From positions 1,447,501-1,511,500 of the forward strand of contig NZ_JAMZEB010000002.1 of NCBI RefSeq assembly GCF_024172165.1: a stretch of DNA of 64,000 nucleotides, in the 5' to 3' direction. Made by a program: the position numbers and the translations under genes. Numbering within the stretch: the stretch's first letter is position 1; each line of letters begins with the position of its first letter. Source of the stretch: Nonomuraea thailandensis. Lineage in GTDB: Bacteria > Actinomycetota > Actinomycetes > Streptosporangiales > Streptosporangiaceae. Below are positions 1-11,215 of the stretch, piece after piece. The notes under the pieces were generated by a model. The model worked only from the letters and a program-made list of their open reading frames with translations, was not told where the DNA came from and ran no database searches.

Positions 1-2019
<2,019 letters not shown>

Positions 2020-2080
2020 CAAAGCATCTTGCTCGCGTCCACTAAGCAATTCTGAGACAGCAAACAGGCTGTTTCGCAGG

Positions 2081-2199
2081 GTTACGGCGGTTATGGCGGG
2101 AAGGAAACACCCGGTTACATTCCGAACCCGGAAGTTAAGCTTCTCTGCGCCGATGGTACTGCACTCGGGAGGGTGTGGGAGAGTAGGTCACCGCCGGAC
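2081..2199 (+). rRNA. rrf: 5S ribosomal RNA
   Basis: About 118 nt starting gttacggcgg and ending ccgccggac, so the two ends pair as helix I. It contains the conserved ccgaacccggaagttaagc loop A/helix III core (about 2119-2140) and the gagagtaggtc segment near the 3' end. It lies about 60 nt after 23S, as usual in an rrn operon. Ends are good to a few bases. Confidence 0.95.
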
Positions 2200-2213
2200 A
2201 ATCTTTATGGGAA

Positions 2214-2244
2214 GGGCCCCGACGCCGAGCGTCGGGGCCCTTTC
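2214..2244 (+). terminator. Rho-independent terminator of the rRNA operon
   Basis: Perfect 12-bp GC-rich stem (2214-2225 with 2229-2240), 3-nt loop cga, followed by tttc. It lies 15 nt after 5S and ends the rrn transcript. Confidence 0.9.
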
Positions 2245-2329
2245 TGCGTTTCCGGCCAGAACTGCTGAGTCGTGCCCGGCCACTCGGCCGGCGACCGCGG
2301 CTAGGAGGGTTACGCCCGTCGCAGGACGG

Positions 2330-2690
2330 AGACCGCCAAGGGCCGTCGTGGTGGCTTCACGGGCCGGGCATGCCTCCTGTCGCCAGGCAGTGACGATGTT
2401 CCATCGCACGCAGGGAGGGAACCTGCACCGACGGCCATGGCGTCGCAGTAGCTTGTCGAGGCCCTCGATGGTGTAGCCGATGTGGAACATCCGTCCGATC
2501 AGCGTCTTGATGCGGCCCTGGGTCCAGCGCTGGTCATCGCCGAAGCCGTGGCAGCGGCCCGTGGCGTAGCTCGAACTGCAGACGTTCCCGCTGTGCCGGC
2601 GATCGCTGGCTCGCGTGAGACCGGACCTTGAGACCGTAGCGCCTCGGATGCCGCCCTCCCACCAGGACGTACGCCATCTGGTCATCATCA
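2330..2690 (-). pseudogene. IS630-like transposase remnant (frameshifted)
   Basis: Reading leftward, the region carries recognisable pieces of an IS630-type winged-helix transposase. Near 2690 one frame reads RWRTSWWEGG. A second frame over about 2534-2660 reads RERLQFELRHGPL. The first frame resumes at 2538-2434 with DDQRWTQGRIKTLIGRMF and HIGYTIEGLDKLLRRHG. Beyond that the match fades (VTAWRQEACP). At least two frame changes are needed, and the catalytic DDE part is absent, so the gene is dead. No terminal inverted repeats were found. The family call rests on the QRWTLARIKTLIGR-type DNA-binding motif. Confidence 0.6.
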
Positions 2691-2875
2691 GCTCGTTGGA
2701 CCCGCGGGTTTACGAGCGATGTCCCTGGTGCCGCGCGCGTCCTCGGACCGTCCGGCCGCGTGTAAACGCCGCTGTCCCCGTCGTTCTTGCTCCGCGGGGG
2801 TGCAACCCGCCTCGCTGCCCGTACCGCATGCATCGGTCGTACACCTGCAACGGCGACCGTCACGAACCCATAAAC

Positions 2876-3514
2876 TCAGCGTGCAGGCGTGGTTGTGCGA
2901 GTCCGGCCTATCAGGGCCTCCCAGACGGAGCCCACGGGAATGGTGATGAAGGCCAGCCACGGGCTCAAGGCGAGCAGCAGCGAGAGTCCCACCTCCACCA
3001 GCGTGCTGCGGCCGAATCCGAGTACGCGCCGCCCGTAGGAGTGCGAAACCGAGCGGCCCGCCGCAGCCTGCTCCAGGTCGAGCGGAGACGGGCGAATGAT
3101 CGCTCTGCCGGCGTACAACACGAGGCCGCTCAGCACGTTGAAGAGTTGGACGCCGAGCCCCAGCCAGACGGCATCGCGAAGCGGGACATCCTGGAGCGTC
3201 ACAACGCCCAGCCGGGCGAGCTCAACGAGCACGCCCGCCCTCAGGTTCATAATCGTGGTCGCGGGGCCTGCCACAGTAGGATCTGCCAGGCCCGTTGACA
3301 GCCTCCTCGACAGGAGGACCACCAGGACCGGCGCCACCGCGGCCAGGGTGGCCAACCCCAAGCCCCATAACAGCCCGCGCCAGGAGAATCCCAGCAGGAT
3401 CGCGGCCACGATGCCGAGAACGAGGAGTGGGGCCGCCGCTGCGATCGCAGTGACCTGCAGATCGGCGCGCGCCTTGCCCCATTGCCATGAATGACTCCGT
3501 GGCGTGACCCCCAT
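2876..3514 (-). CDS. Hypothetical membrane protein
   Basis: 212 aa starting MGVTPRSH. The leftward ATG at 3514 has a G-rich ribosome-binding sequence (aggggg) about 5 nt upstream. Two strong hydrophobic segments fall at about residues 20-45 (AIAAAAPLLVLGIVAAILLG) and 50-70. Two more fall near 115-140 and 170-195, giving about four membrane spans, with a basic Arg/Thr tail. I recognise no family. It sits between two decayed genes, so it may itself be part of an old acquired segment, but its frame is intact and the hydrophobic pattern is not what a random GC-rich frame gives. Confidence 0.5.
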   Translation of the reverse strand: MGVTPRSHSWQWGKARADLQVTAIAAAAPLLVLGIVAAILLGFSWRGLLWGLGLATLAAVAPVLVVLLSRRLSTGLADPTVAGPATTIMNLRAGVLVELARLGVVTLQDVPLRDAVWLGLGVQLFNVLSGLVLYAGRAIIRPSPLDLEQAAAGRSVSHSYGRRVLGFGRSTLVEVGLSLLLALSPWLAFITIPVGSVWEALIGRTRTTTPAR

Positions 3515-3629
3515 GTATGCCCCCTGGCAGAAGTCCCCGATATCAAGGAGAAACGATCTAGACGAGGCCAGCGTTCCGGCGGCCTCAGCGGAGCGGCCAG
3601 CCGCCCGCGTCCGCGTCCGTGCCTGCTCG

Positions 3630-4215
3630 CTTCGTCATCGCTGCTCGGCAAGCGTGTACCCCGCCCATTGCCCTACCGCTCGCCAGCACCATCTCGAGCA
3701 GTTCGAAGCCCGTCGCATCGGCACGGCCGGCTGTGCCGGACAACGCGGTGACCGATTCCTGGTCGGGCGGCAGTGCGGTGACGGCCTCGGGCGGTGGCGG
3801 TGACGTCCAAGAGCGCTCACCGACCAGCACGATGCCGTTCGGACGCAGCCAACGGCGCATGAGGGGCAAGGTGCCCGCAAGGCCGCCGCCGATCCAGGTG
3901 CCGCCCATGCGGGACACGGCGTCGTACGACTCAGGAGTGTTCTCGTGGCTGCGGCGTCTGCCTCTACGAATTCGACGCGGTCGGCCACCCGAGCTTGTCC
4001 GCGCGGATTTTTGGCGGCGTACAGGAATGCTTGCTGAGGTCGACGACCTCGCCCTGGATGCCGTGATCGAGCGCCCGGTGGGAATGGGACTCTCCTTCCC
4101 GGCACGCCAACTCCAGGGCGCGGGTGCCAGGGCGAAGTCGCAGATCTCGTGCGGGCAGGTTGAGCTTGTCGTCCGTTCACGGGTCAGAATTCGGTGGCCG
4201 GACTCGGCGATTCCG
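3630..4215 (-). pseudogene. SAM-dependent methyltransferase pseudogene (multiple frameshifts)
   Basis: Read leftward, the N-terminal part fits one frame (FLYAAKNPRGQ, then ARVADRVEFVEADAAA), which is a Rossmann strand/acidic-residue region of a class I methyltransferase. The middle and C-terminal part is in another frame: YDAVSRMGGTWIGGGLAGTL, RRWLRPNGIVLVGERSWTS, GFELLEMVLASG. The last bit (WAGYTLAEQR) returns to the first frame. The SAM-binding glycine motif near the start is itself scrambled. These fragments, in the correct order, belong to one protein of about 250 aa. No start codon gives an intact product, so I call it a pseudogene. Confidence 0.7.
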
Positions 4216-4314
4216 TGGAAGCGCCGTGGCATGCCGAGCGGTTTGACTGGCCGTGTGTTTGCGGTCCCCTCAATATCGGGGTTGCGACGGGCTCGTGGAC
4301 GTTCTGTGACTTGC

Positions 4315-4351
4315 TAGGCTGGGAGGACCGGGCCACCCCCCACGGGTGGCC
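4315..4351 (+). promoter_or_regulatory. Possible -10 box and leader hairpin of the RG-repeat TPR gene
   Basis: taggct (4315-4320) resembles an actinobacterial -10 box, with no convincing -35. Just downstream, 4331-4338 (ggccaccc) pairs with 4344-4351 (gggtggcc) around a 5-nt loop followed by tt. This would lie at the start of a leader of about 90 nt and could act as an attenuator or mRNA stabiliser. Weak evidence. Confidence 0.3.
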
Positions 4352-4418
4352 TTCGTCGCGTAAGGCCCGAGGGCGGGCGGCGACCAGCCACGGTGGACCG
4401 TCGTTGTGAGTCCGCTGG

Positions 4419-7058
4419 GTGAGCCAACGAAATGGACCAGAAGTGAACAGAGATAACGGATCGGACGGCGGACAGCGCGGGCGCGGCGACTACGGTGACA
4501 GGCGCTCTGGCGGAGGAGGCAGGAGCGGCGGCTACGGCTCTCGCGGGCGAGACTCCGGCGGCGACCGTCCGTTCCGTTCCGACGACAGGTCGCGCCCCTA
4601 CGACCGCGGTGACCGCGGGCCCCGGCGCGACGACGATCGAGACGGCCGAGGAGGGCGTCGCGAGGGCGACGAGCGCCGGCCGTTCCGCGACAGGGACGAC
4701 TCCGGCCCGCGCCGCGAGGGCGGTTACCGCGGCCCCAGGCGCGAAGGCGACGATCGCGGGCCACGCGGTGACGACCGTCGTACCTACAGGGACAGAGACG
4801 ATCGCGGGCCGCGTCGTGAGGGTGGCTACGGCGACCGGCGCGAGGGCGGGTTCGGCGGTGGCCGCCGTGAGGGCGGCTTCCGTGACGACCGTGGCCCTCG
4901 TCGTGAGGGCGGGTTCCGCGATGATCGGGGTCCGCGCCGTGAGGGTGGCGGGTTCCGTGAGGACCGGGGTCCGCGCCGTGAGGGCGGGTTCCGCGACGAT
5001 CGCGGTCCCCGTCGTGAAGGTGGCTTCCGTGACGACCGGGGTCCGCGCCGCGAGGGCGGCGGGTTCCGTGAGGACCGTGGTCCCAGGCGGGAAGGCGGAT
5101 ACGCCGGGCGTCGTGAGGGCGGCGCCGAGGACCGGGGTCCTCGTCGTGAGGGCGATGAGCGCCGTACCTATCGGGATCGTGACGATTGGCGACCGCGCCG
5201 CGAAGGCGGCTACGGGCAGCGCCGTGAGGGCGGATTCCGGGACGGTGGCTCCCGCGGCGAGGGCGGCGGGTTCCGCGAGGACCGTGGCCCGCGCCGTGAG
5301 GGTGGCGGGTTCCGTGATGATCGGGGTCCGCGCCGTGAGGGTGGCGGGTTCCGTGAGGACCGGGGTCCGCGCCGTGAGGGCGGGTTCCGTGATGATCGGG
5401 GTCCGCGCCGTGAGGGTGGCGGGTTCCGCGACGATCGGGGTCCGCGCCGTGAGGGCGGCGGGTTCCGTGAGGAGCGTGGCCCACGTCGTGAGGGCGGTTT
5501 CCGCGACGATCGAGGTCCCCGTCGTGAGGGCGGGTTCCGTGACGACCGTCGCAGGGAAGGCGGTCACGGCGAGAGGCGTGACAGCGGCGACCGTGGCCCT
5601 CGTCGCGAGGGTGGCTACGGCGACCGGCGCGAGGGTGGTTACGGTGGTGGCCCCCGGCGTGAGGGTGGCGGGTTCCGCGACAACCGCGGGCCGCGCCGTG
5701 AGGGTGGCTACGGTGACCGCGGCGGTTACGGTGACAGGCGTGAGGGCGGGTTCCGTGAGCGGGGCGAGCGCGACTCCCGTCCGTTCTCGCGTGAAGGCCG
5801 CGAGGAGCGTCCCGGTGCGGGGAGCCGCGCGAGGTACGGCAGAAGCGACCGCGAGGGCGCTGCCGAGGCCCCGCAGCGGGAGAGGCTGCCCGAGGTGGCG
5901 CCCGACATCACCGTGGACGAGCTCGACAAGGAAGTCATCGAGGAGCTGCGCTCGCTTCCCGGTGACCTCGCCGACCTGGTCGGCCGGCATCTGGTGGCCG
6001 CAGAGCGGGCGCTCGAGGAGGACGACCCCGACCGGGCGCACGAGCACACGAAGGTGGCGCGCAGGTTCGCGGCCCGCATCGGTGTCGTACGCGAGGCCGC
6101 GGGGATCGTCGCCTACCGCGCGGGCCACTTCTCCGAGGCGCTGAGCGACCTGCGGGCGGCCAGGCGGATGACGGGTTCGGACGCGTACCTGCCGGTCATG
6201 GCCGACTGCGAGCGCGGCATGGGCCGTCCGGAGCGGGCCATCGACCTGGTGCGTTCGCCGGAGGCCGAACGTCTCGACCGGGCCGGTCGCATCGAGCTGA
6301 CCATCGTCGAGTCCGGCGCTCGCCGTGACCTGGGGCAGCACGACGCCGCAGTGATCACCCTGCAGCGCCTGCCCGAGCTGCGCGACCCGCAGCCGAAGCC
6401 GTGGTCGGCGAGGCTGGCGTTCGCGTACGCCGACGCGCTGGCCGAGGCGGGGCACCAGGACGCGGCCACCGACTGGTTCGGCAGGGCGATGGCCTTCGAC
6501 GAGGACGGGGAGACGGACGCGGCCGAACGGTACGCGGAGCTCACGGGAGCCGTCATCGAGGACGTCGAGGAGGACTTCGACTCCGAGGACGACTCCGAGG
6601 ACGACTTCGACGACGCCGCCGTGGCCGTGGCCGGGGACGTGGCCACCGTGGACGAGGAGGCGGACGCCGCCGCCCTCGCCGAGGCCGGGGACCTGCTGGA
6701 CGACGACGTCACCTCGGATGACGTGGCGGGATCGTCCGAAGAGGTCCCGTCCGGTGACGAGCCGGACGAGGACGAGGGCGCCTCTGCGTCCGGGGCTGCG
6801 GAGGAAGCCGCTGCTGAGGGCGATGACGCTGACGTCGTTGCCTCGCCGGAGGAGGCCGCGGAGACCGCGGACGTGGCGGAGGCCGCGTCGGCCGCCGGGG
6901 ACACCGCGGACTCGGCCGAGACTGTTGAGGCCGCGGAGGCGGAGGAGCAGGCGGCTGGGGGGCCGGGGATCGCGCCGGCGTTCATCGAGCCGAACTTCGG
7001 TGATGTGCTCGATGATGGTGCCGAATCGCCTGCGGACAAGCCGAAGAGCGAGGACTGA
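4419..7058 (+). CDS. Arg/Gly-rich repeat protein with TPR-like domain and acidic tail
   Basis: 879 aa in three parts. Residues about 1-490 are low complexity, built from a 12-13-residue unit of type [13 protein letters not shown]. There are at least 14 recognisable copies with D/E/N variation, interspersed with YGDRREGG and YRDRDD pieces. Residues about 495-710 form an ordinary helical domain with TPR-like character ([50 protein letters not shown]). Residues about 715-879 are a Glu/Asp/Ala-rich acidic tail. The first part resembles eukaryotic RG/RGG regions that bind RNA. An RNA- or ribosome-linked role is an inference. Start is GTG 4419 or GTG 4443; neither has a strong ribosome-binding site. 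Confidence 0.85.
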   Translation: MSQRNGPEVNRDNGSDGGQRGRGDYGDRRSGGGGRSGGYGSRGRDSGGDRPFRSDDRSRPYDRGDRGPRRDDDRDGRGGRREGDERRPFRDRDDSGPRREGGYRGPRREGDDRGPRGDDRRTYRDRDDRGPRREGGYGDRREGGFGGGRREGGFRDDRGPRREGGFRDDRGPRREGGGFREDRGPRREGGFRDDRGPRREGGFRDDRGPRREGGGFREDRGPRREGGYAGRREGGAEDRGPRREGDERRTYRDRDDWRPRREGGYGQRREGGFRDGGSRGEGGGFREDRGPRREGGGFRDDRGPRREGGGFREDRGPRREGGFRDDRGPRREGGGFRDDRGPRREGGGFREERGPRREGGFRDDRGPRREGGFRDDRRREGGHGERRDSGDRGPRREGGYGDRREGGYGGGPRREGGGFRDNRGPRREGGYGDRGGYGDRREGGFRERGERDSRPFSREGREERPGAGSRARYGRSDREGAAEAPQRERLPEVAPDITVDELDKEVIEELRSLPGDLADLVGRHLVAAERALEEDDPDRAHEHTKVARRFAARIGVVREAAGIVAYRAGHFSEALSDLRAARRMTGSDAYLPVMADCERGMGRPERAIDLVRSPEAERLDRAGRIELTIVESGARRDLGQHDAAVITLQRLPELRDPQPKPWSARLAFAYADALAEAGHQDAATDWFGRAMAFDEDGETDAAERYAELTGAVIEDVEEDFDSEDDSEDDFDDAAVAVAGDVATVDEEADAAALAEAGDLLDDDVTSDDVAGSSEEVPSGDEPDEDEGASASGAAEEAAAEGDDADVVASPEEAAETADVAEAASAAGDTADSAETVEAAEAEEQAAGGPGIAPAFIEPNFGDVLDDGAESPADKPKSED
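4870..5760 (+). repeat. In-frame RG-rich tandem repeat array, 36-39-nt units
   Basis: The DNA unit (ggttccgtgaggaccgg plus ggtccgcgccgtgagggtggc) recurs with synonymous variation, which encodes FR[D/E][D/E/N]RGPRREGG. Copy number could vary by slippage without breaking the frame. Confidence 0.9.
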
Positions 7059-7633
7059 CCGACGCTCGGGTCGCCTTGCCCGCCGTACGGGCCTCGCCTT
7101 GCATGTGAGTGAGGAGAGGACTGTTGTGCGGGGGCGAGTTGTCCTCACGCATGTTGCACATCGCGCGCGGTACGCCTGGAAAGGCGTGCCGCGCGCAGTG
7201 CTTTGCTTGCCTGTGGGGGCTCAGGGGCCGTGTGGCGAGTGTGGTGTGGGCTGCGCCGCCGGACCGTTGGCGCGGCGTGGTCTGGCCCCTGTGGGGCAGG
7301 GCCGTCGCCACGTGGCTTGAGGCGCGGCGTGGAGGGCCGCCGCCACGTGGCCTGGGTGCGTGGCATGGAGAGTCCCGCCATGTCGCCTGGGCACACGGCA
7401 TGGAGAGCCGTCGCCGGGGTGGGCCTGGCAAGGCGCCATCGAGACCCGCCGCCGCAGGGCACGACCCGGCCCCCGCCGGCATCGTGGCCCAGCCTCGCAC
7501 TACGGACGCACGCCCTCACCGCGCGGGGCGGCGAACCGTACATCGTGTCTGTATGAGCCCTACCTCAAGCCCTCCGACCTGCCCTTACGCACGACCACCG
7601 GCAGGAGCGTGCATCGGCACCTGGTGGGCAGGC
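7059..7633. other. Gene-free interval
   Basis: 575 nt between the TPR protein and the leftward metallo-hydrolase, with no credible reading frame on either strand. The only structure seen is the degenerate array at 7299-7442, listed separately. No clear terminator was found. Confidence 0.6.
7299..7442 (+). repeat. Degenerate ~35-nt tandem repeat, four copies
   Basis: Copies at 7299-7333, 7334-7369, 7370-7404 and 7405-7442. Each starts g(g/a)g-ccg-cgcc and most end in a tgga box; the core gccacgtggc is shared by the first two. Non-coding. Confidence 0.7.
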
Positions 7634-8566
7634 TCATGGCGAGACGCGGTCCAGCCAGTGCAGGATCCCCGCGACGTTCGACGGAGCGCCGCTCAACAGC
7701 TCGAACTGCTCGGCCGTGGCCTCGTCGGCGGTCATCGCGCTGTAGCGCTCCTTGGTGCGTTCCCTCACCATGGCGACAGCGTGATCCAGATCCATGCCCT
7801 CGGACCGGGCCTGCCGGGTGAGATCGACCCAGACCCGGAGCTCCTCCGCCGACCGCTCAAGCGTCTCCTTGACCGCCTGGACCGGCCCATAGTGGCTGAA
7901 CAACAACCGCTGTGGCTCAAGCGCCTCGAACAGGGCGATCGAGTCGAGCGCGGTCTTCAGGTCGAAGTCCGGCGGAGGGGTCGCAGGGCGCAGATCGCCC
8001 GTCTCGGGCAGATAGACGCCGGCCGCGTCACCGACGTACAGGTCGCCCGTCGCCGAGTCGACCAGCCCCACGTGGTGTTTCGCGTGACCGGGCGAGTAGT
8101 GGCTGGCCAGGGTGCGCCCGTTGCCCAGGTCGACGGCGCCGGTGTCGCCGAGGGCGACGATGCGTTCGGCCTCGGTGGGGGACAGCTCGCCGAAGAGCGT
8201 GTCGAGCCGGTCGCCCCACACCATGCGTGCGCTGGCCATGAGCCGTGACGGCTCGGCGAGGTGACGGGCGCCCTTCTCGTGTACGACGACCTGCGCGGAC
8301 GGGAAGAACCGGGCGATGTCGCCGACGCCGCCGGCGTGATCGAGATGGATGTGGGTCACGACGACCGTGGCGAGGTCGTCCGGGCCGACGCCGAGCGAGG
8401 CGATCGCGTCCCGCACCACGGGCGCCGAGGTCGAGGTACCGGTCTCCACGAGGCAGGGCCGGTCGCTGAGGATCAGGTAACCAGCCGTGATGCCGGAGAA
8501 CCCGGCCATCTTGGTGTCGATCTCATAGACGTCGCCGCCGAGCGCGGTGATGTTGTCCACAGGCAC
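7634..8566 (-). CDS. MBL-fold metallo-hydrolase
   Basis: 310 aa from GTG 8566, which has GGAGG 7 nt upstream; longer frames to the right overlap the divergent SSB-like gene and are not real. Zinc-binding motif THIHLDHAGG has HxHxDH at residues 72-77. Further ligands are seen as SPGHAKHH (H161), GDA (D180) and FSHYG (H225), so the binuclear metal site is complete. The C-terminal helical part (ERTKERYSAM) resembles proteins annotated as beta-lactamase-like hydrolases of glyoxalase II type. The substrate cannot be told from sequence. It is divergent from the SSB-like gene, with about 100 nt between them. Confidence 0.88.
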   Translation of the reverse strand: MPVDNITALGGDVYEIDTKMAGFSGITAGYLILSDRPCLVETGTSTSAPVVRDAIASLGVGPDDLATVVVTHIHLDHAGGVGDIARFFPSAQVVVHEKGARHLAEPSRLMASARMVWGDRLDTLFGELSPTEAERIVALGDTGAVDLGNGRTLASHYSPGHAKHHVGLVDSATGDLYVGDAAGVYLPETGDLRPATPPPDFDLKTALDSIALFEALEPQRLLFSHYGPVQAVKETLERSAEELRVWVDLTRQARSEGMDLDHAVAMVRERTKERYSAMTADEATAEQFELLSGAPSNVAGILHWLDRVSP

Positions 8567-8669
8567 TCCCGAGCCTCCAGCCGTTATCCCCAGAACGGCG
8601 TTCCAGCCGATCCGGCTCCTCCTCATCGTAGAGAGTGATCTCCACCAGAGCATCGACAGGAGGACGACC

Positions 8670-9107
8670 GTGGATCGAAACGAAGTCTTGCTGGTGGGCA
8701 GGCTGTCAGCGCCGGCCGAAGAGCGCTCCTTGCCGAGCGGCGACACGCTGACGAAATGGCGCATCATCGTGCGGCGTCGTCGCCACAGGCGTGGGGCGAC
8801 GCTCACCGACAGCGTTCCTTGCATCACGTTCGACCCGGAGACGGCCGCCGTCGTCCGCGGCCTCAAGCCTCGCGACTACGTTGCGGTGACGGGCTCGTTC
8901 CGCTGCCGCGTCTACGGCCCGTCGGCCGGCAAGACCTGGCGCTACGAGGTCGAGGTGAGCACCGCCAAGCCGTGCGAAGGCGAGCTCTCCGAGCTCTCGG
9001 AGCCTCCCAGGCTTCCCGAGCCCGCCCTCCCGGCGACCGGCACCGACCCGGCACCGCTCGCTGCCCTGGTACCGCGACAGGTGCTCTACCTGGCGCCTAC
9101 CGGCTGA
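8670..9107 (+). CDS. Single-stranded DNA-binding (SSB-like) protein
   Basis: 145 aa from GTG 8670, with AGGAGG about 8 nt upstream. Residues 1-100 fit an SSB OB-fold: NEVLLVGRLSAPAEER, the central TKWRIIVRRR strand, DSVPCITFDPETA, and DYVAVTGSFRCRVYG. The tail is short and Pro/Leu-rich and lacks the acidic DDDIPF tip of housekeeping SSB, so it is not expected to recruit partners as the main SSB does. Actinomycetes often carry such a second SSB, used in sporulation or competence-like processes; that role here is inferred. Confidence 0.82.
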   Translation: MDRNEVLLVGRLSAPAEERSLPSGDTLTKWRIIVRRRRHRRGATLTDSVPCITFDPETAAVVRGLKPRDYVAVTGSFRCRVYGPSAGKTWRYEVEVSTAKPCEGELSELSEPPRLPEPALPATGTDPAPLAALVPRQVLYLAPTG

Positions 9108-9455
9108 TCGGGCTGGTGGCTGCGACGCGTACGGCCGGCGCCGGGTGTGCCGGCCGGGCGATCTGAGGGGGCACCGGAGGGGCGGGGCTGGGGCGGGCCG
9201 GGTGCGGAGCGGGTGACACCGGCGCCCGGCTGGAGGCCGCCGGCTGAGGGCTGGTGGGAGAGCGGCATACACCGGAGGGGTGGGGCCGGGTATGCGCAGG
9301 TGCAGGGCGTGGCAAGGGTCGGCGTGCGCGAGTTCAGGCGTGGCAGGGGTCGGTGTGCACGAGTGCAGGCGTGACAGGGGTCAATGCGCACGGACCGGTG
9401 CATGAGGAACGTTGATGTGCTTGTACTTCTCTGTCTGCCTTGGGGAGCGGTCACC
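9108..9455. other. Gene-free interval between convergent genes
   Basis: 348 nt between the SSB-like gene and the leftward DUF1015 gene. It is G-rich on the + strand. It contains the three-copy repeat at 9294-9385 and no credible frame. Confidence 0.6.
9294..9385 (+). repeat. ~31-nt tandem repeat, three copies
   Basis: Copies at 9294-9325, 9326-9356 and 9357-9385, each of the form gc(g/a)c-g-gt-caggcgtggcaggggtcgg. Followed by a fourth partial start (gcgcacgg). Non-coding. Confidence 0.75.
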
Positions 9456-11096
9456 TCAGTCGGTGGCGAAGGTGCGCAGCACCAGACCAGTTCTCGGCTT
9501 CGGGCCGAAGGAGGTGGACTTGCGGGGCACTCGTTCGCCGCCGGCTGCGATCGCCAGCACGTCGTCGACCACGAGCGGCTTGAGGATGACAGCCGTGCCG
9601 CCCGTGCGGACGGCCATGCTCACGGCGGCATCCGTGTCGTGGTGGACGATGTGCACGGTCTGGTCGTTGTCCCGCATGCCCCACACCACGGGCAGGACGA
9701 ACTCGGCGAGTACGGAGGTGTTGAGGGAGTTCCAGTGGTCGGATTGGTCCGGTGGCATGGCGCGGGCGAGCTGGACCGGGTCGGGGTCGGTGAGCAGATG
9801 CGAGCCGTCCTCGCCGGCGAGCAGGAAGGCGGGCTCCGGTGCCCCTTCGAGCGCGGCCAGGCCGGCTGCCAGGTCCTTGTAGTCGTGCACCTGCCACGAG
9901 CTCTTCGCCCTGGACACGGCCTCGTCCAGGGGCAGGCCTTCGATGACCCGGTGGATGGCCTTGAGGTCGGGTGGGTATGCGCGGGAGTCGACGAGCAGGG
10001 CCAGGCCGAAGTCCCATGGGCCCAGGGCCGCTTCGTCGTACGCGGGAGCCGCGGTGCCCGCGCGGGCGTGTTGGCTCACATCGGTTTCGCCCGGGGCGGA
10101 GGGCGGTGCTGCTGAGTCGCCGGTAGCCAGTGGATGGCCGGCGTGGGTGTCGCCGATGGGCGGTTGACCTACGTGGGCGTCGCCGGTGGGTGGTTGAGCT
10201 GCGTGGGTGTCGCCGGCGGTGGTCGGGAGGTGGCGGGTGGCACGTTCCTGGCGTTGGAGGACGCGGTAGGTGGCGTACCGGTGGTGGCCGTCGGCGATCA
10301 GGGCTTGGCGGTGGTGGAGGTCGGCGTTGATCGCGGCGATCTCGTCCGGGGCGGTGATCGCCCAGAGGCGGTGGGTCAGGCCGTCTTCGGTGTGCGCCGA
10401 TACGAGGGGGCGTCGCTCCGCGGCGACCTCGTTCACCAGGCGCGTGGCCGTGCCGTTGCCGCCGTCGTACAGGAGGAAGATGGGCTCGAGGTTGGCCTGG
10501 GTGGTGCTCATGAGAGCGAGGCGGTCGGCGATGGGGCCGGGGAAGACGTCCTCGTGGGGGAGGATGATGCGCTGGGCCGGGTCTGCCAGGCCCACGTCGC
10601 CTATCAGGCCGCGCTGCAGGACGTCCGGGCCGCTCTGCTCGTAGACGTACAGCGCCGGTACGTCGTCCGGCACCAGGATCCCTGCGTCCAGCCAGTTCCT
10701 GAGCGTGTCCCTGGCGACGGCGTACCGGGGTTCGAGGGGTGTTTCCGCTGTGGGGGAGGTGGTCCTCGTGCGGGTGACGGGGGGTTGTGGCCTGGCCGCG
10801 TCCTGGGCAGGCGGCTGAAGGGGCGGGCCGGGGTGTGTTCCCGGGGTGGCCGCCGGGGATGAGGAGTGGTCGTCGTCGGCGGGTGTGCCGGGGGAGGAGT
10901 TGCTTCGGGAGGAGCAGGGAAGGATGAGGCGGACGACGTTGTTCGGGTGAGAGTCCAGGAGGACCTCGACGTCGGCGTCGGAGATCAGGTCGTATGGTGG
11001 GGAGGTCACCTTGGCGGGATCTTCGACAGCGAAACGCACGCCTCGGAAGGGCCGTAGCACCAGTCCAGCCGGTATTGGCAGTTCAGGAGTCCCCAT
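9456..11096 (-). CDS. DUF1015 family protein with low-complexity insertions
   Basis: 546 aa from ATG 11096 (gggag 10 nt upstream; an in-frame ATG at 11105 has the same sequence too close). The family hallmarks are present: LRPFRGVRF at the start, SPPYDLISDADVEVLL, LPHEDVFPGPIADRLALMST, LIADGHHRYATYRVL, and a C-terminal FGPKPRTGLVLRTF. The family is usually about 400-430 aa. The excess is two disordered insertions: one Ser/Pro-rich (about residues 62-110), and one after ATYRVLQRQERA built from a 10-residue repeat (GDTHAAQPPT type). The conserved GHHRY suggests a metal or phosphate site, but the biochemical role of the family is unsettled. Confidence 0.88.
   Translation of the reverse strand: MGTPELPIPAGLVLRPFRGVRFAVEDPAKVTSPPYDLISDADVEVLLDSHPNNVVRLILPCSSRSNSSPGTPADDDHSSSPAATPGTHPGPPLQPPAQDAARPQPPVTRTRTTSPTAETPLEPRYAVARDTLRNWLDAGILVPDDVPALYVYEQSGPDVLQRGLIGDVGLADPAQRIILPHEDVFPGPIADRLALMSTTQANLEPIFLLYDGGNGTATRLVNEVAAERRPLVSAHTEDGLTHRLWAITAPDEIAAINADLHHRQALIADGHHRYATYRVLQRQERATRHLPTTAGDTHAAQPPTGDAHVGQPPIGDTHAGHPLATGDSAAPPSAPGETDVSQHARAGTAAPAYDEAALGPWDFGLALLVDSRAYPPDLKAIHRVIEGLPLDEAVSRAKSSWQVHDYKDLAAGLAALEGAPEPAFLLAGEDGSHLLTDPDPVQLARAMPPDQSDHWNSLNTSVLAEFVLPVVWGMRDNDQTVHIVHHDTDAAVSMAVRTGGTAVILKPLVVDDVLAIAAGGERVPRKSTSFGPKPRTGLVLRTFATD
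10141..10228 (-). repeat. 30-nt in-frame repeat inside the DUF1015 gene
   Basis: Copies at 10141-10170 and 10171-10200 and a partial copy from 10201, each with core gcgtgggtgtcgccg. Encodes GDTHAAQPPT, GDAHVGQPPI and GDTHAGHPLA. A slippage-prone minisatellite placed between two conserved blocks. Confidence 0.85.
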
Positions 11097-11215
11097 ACCG
11101 GGCATGCTCCCACAAATGCTTGCGCCTTCCAGAAGTCGCCCCATGGTTGCGGTCGTGTCCGTTCCCCGGCAGGTCGGAGCCAGGTCGCCGTACAGCGATG
11201 AAGGAGTTCTCACGC

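Noticed and set aside
2690-2875. Possible short coding frames between the transposase remnant and membrane protein
   Set aside because: Low-complexity Arg/Pro translations without starts or homology; nothing supportable.
4314-7148. A 944-codon open frame on the minus strand opposite the RG-repeat gene
   Set aside because: Produced by the Gly/Arg codon bias of the opposite repeat; its product is Thr/Ala/Leu/Pro low complexity with no start signal and no domain. The + strand product carries a real helical domain.
7299-7442. Repeats looking like a CRISPR array
   Set aside because: Units are contiguous and degenerate, with no unique spacers and no cas genes.
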